From Thalassolituus sp. (GTDB taxonomy: Bacteria; Pseudomonadota; Gammaproteobacteria; Pseudomonadales; Oceanobacteraceae): a stretch of DNA of 7,441 nucleotides. This document shows positions 6,468 to 7,441 of the stretch, piece after piece (the first letter of the stretch is position 1; every line of letters begins with the position of its first letter). Location of the stretch: assembly GCA_029212275.1 (NCBI GenBank), contig JARGOI010000009.1, positions 4,492 to 11,932 on the forward strand. The letters run 5' to 3'. A program made the position numbers and the translations under genes. The notes below the pieces were generated by a model. That model made no database searches and was not told the origin of the DNA. It saw only the letters and a list, made by a program, of their open reading frames with translations.

Positions 6468-7441
6468 TTACGAGGCACGCAACCGTCCGATACGATTGAA
6501 TAAACCACGGTAAATCATGATCCACAACACATCCAATAACGACCAAAATCCCTGATCTTGACGACGTGGCTCTTTGCCATTGCCCATGCGGTGCAATTGA
6601 CGCGCGTACCACGACACTTCCATTAGCGCCATACGATCAATCACCTTAACGCCGGTTTTAATGGGCCTAACGACGCTATGAAAATCGTTGCCAGCAATGA
6701 TTTCATTTACCAAATCAGGTTCGACGCATAGTGGACGGCCTAGCCCAACAATGTCACAGGCGCCGGAGGCTAACGCGGCTTCCATACCAGCGCGGGTTCG
6801 AAACCCGCCGGTCACCATCAAAGGTACATCGACTTTGGTTCGTAACGTTTCTGCGAACTCTAAAAAGTACGCTTCCCGTTGTTGAGTCGAAGCTTTTACG
6901 TCTTCCTTTTTCTTACCCTTGGACATGGCTGGCGTTTCGTAAGTACCACCCGATACTTCAATTAAATTGATGCCGCGCTTAGCCAAAGCACTGGCGACTA
7001 AAAAGGCATCCTCCTCAGCAAAACCACCACGCTGGAAGTCAGCGGAATTCATTTTAATCCCCACGTTGAAATCATCTCCGGTGGCCTGACGAATGGCATC
7101 GTAAATCGCCAAAACAAAACGCATGCGATTATCGATTGATCCACCCCAATGATCGTCACGTTGATTATGAGCTGGAGATAGAAATTGGCTAACTAAGTAA
7201 CCGTGCGCGCCATGAATTTGAACGCCGTCAAACCCCGCTTTTTTTGCCAGTGCTGCAGCGTTGGCAAAACGCTGAATGGCATCTTGGATCTCCGCTTCCG
7301 TCATTGCGCGTGGGGTACCAAAAAATCCCTGCATATCTTTTCGAAATGGGATTGCACTTGGCGCCATGGGGTCGGTATTTAGCATCTTAGGGCTTTGTTT
7401 GCCGGGATGATTGAGCTGCATCCAAACTTGCGCACCGTTTG
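6468..7441 (-). CDS. NADH:flavin oxidoreductase, Old Yellow Enzyme family, N-terminus beyond the window
   Basis: An FMN-dependent TIM-barrel oxidoreductase that uses NAD(P)H to reduce activated alkenes such as enones or enoyl compounds; the natural substrate is not evident. The visible 323 residues begin NGAQVWMQLNHPGKQSPK, a conserved early-barrel motif that normally lies about 90-100 residues into the protein, so the ATG at 7421 (the M of VWMQLNHPG) is internal and the true start is right of the window. Numbering from that Met: GFDGVQIHGAHGYLVSQFLS (63-82) with the substrate-binding pair H70/H73; DDHWGGSIDNRMRF (89-102); GIKMNSADFQRGGF (121-134), with lysine where YqjM-type enzymes have arginine; EVSGGTYETP (155-164); and the FMN-phosphate region VTGGFRTRAG (203-212) and IVGLGRPL (224-231). 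The C-terminus carries an amphipathic, Trp-rich tail (about 292-309). There is no Fe-S cysteine cluster or second flavin/NAD domain after the barrel, which argues against 2,4-dienoyl-CoA reductase (FadH type). It converges on the chemoreceptor. Confidence 0.92.
   Translation of the reverse strand, partial: NGAQVWMQLNHPGKQSPKMLNTDPMAPSAIPFRKDMQGFFGTPRAMTEAEIQDAIQRFANAAALAKKAGFDGVQIHGAHGYLVSQFLSPAHNQRDDHWGGSIDNRMRFVLAIYDAIRQATGDDFNVGIKMNSADFQRGGFAEEDAFLVASALAKRGINLIEVSGGTYETPAMSKGKKKEDVKASTQQREAYFLEFAETLRTKVDVPLMVTGGFRTRAGMEAALASGACDIVGLGRPLCVEPDLVNEIIAGNDFHSVVRPIKTGVKVIDRMALMEVSWYARQLHRMGNGKEPRRQDQGFWSLLDVLWIMIYRGLFNRIGRLRAS

Noticed and set aside
2..7441. The idea that the four genes form one new functional system.
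   Set aside because: The products belong to unrelated pathways, the last gene is on the opposite strand, the chemoreceptor appears to have its own promoter, and no linking domain or shared regulatory motif is visible.

Overview
The window looks like an ordinary chromosomal stretch of a free-living, motile gammaproteobacterium. The clues are moderate GC, short intergenic gaps, a Gamma-type chemoreceptor, a bacterial lipid-kinase homologue and a single-chain 5-oxoprolinase. A marine, Oceanospirillales-like host is a guess from the flavour of the proteins and cannot be fixed from this sequence alone. I found no mobile element, CRISPR array, tRNA, rRNA or phage gene.

Layout from left to right: (1) positions 2-3589, plus strand, the 3' part of a fused HyuA-HyuB 5-oxoprolinase whose first ~90-100 residues lie left of the window. 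An 18-bp in-frame tandem repeat sits in the linker between its two halves. (2) Positions 3629-4519, plus strand, a YegS/DgkB-like diacylglycerol/lipid kinase that follows after 39 bp. (3) A 183-bp gap with a plausible sigma-70 promoter. (4) Positions 4703-6343, plus strand, a transmembrane methyl-accepting chemotaxis protein with a ~158-residue helical periplasmic sensor, HAMP domain and a signalling hairpin of the length expected for the 40-heptad class. (5) A convergent 124-bp gap with a long, nearly perfect hairpin, probably a terminator. (6) Positions 6468-7441, minus strand, the C-terminal ~323 residues of an Old Yellow Enzyme family NADH:flavin oxidoreductase, whose N-terminus lies right of the window.

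The four genes do not form an obvious pathway. Oxoprolinase belongs to glutathione/pyroglutamate turnover, the lipid kinase to phospholipid metabolism, the receptor to chemotaxis, and the flavoenzyme to reduction of electrophilic alkenes or enoyl compounds. The first two may be co-transcribed, although a weak promoter can be drawn between them. The receptor appears to have its own promoter. The last gene converges on the receptor.

I did not find evidence for a new multi-gene system. The observations most worth a second look are the interdomain repeat in the oxoprolinase, the long hairpin between the convergent genes, the non-canonical lipid-kinase motif, and two start codons that differ from the longest reading frame.
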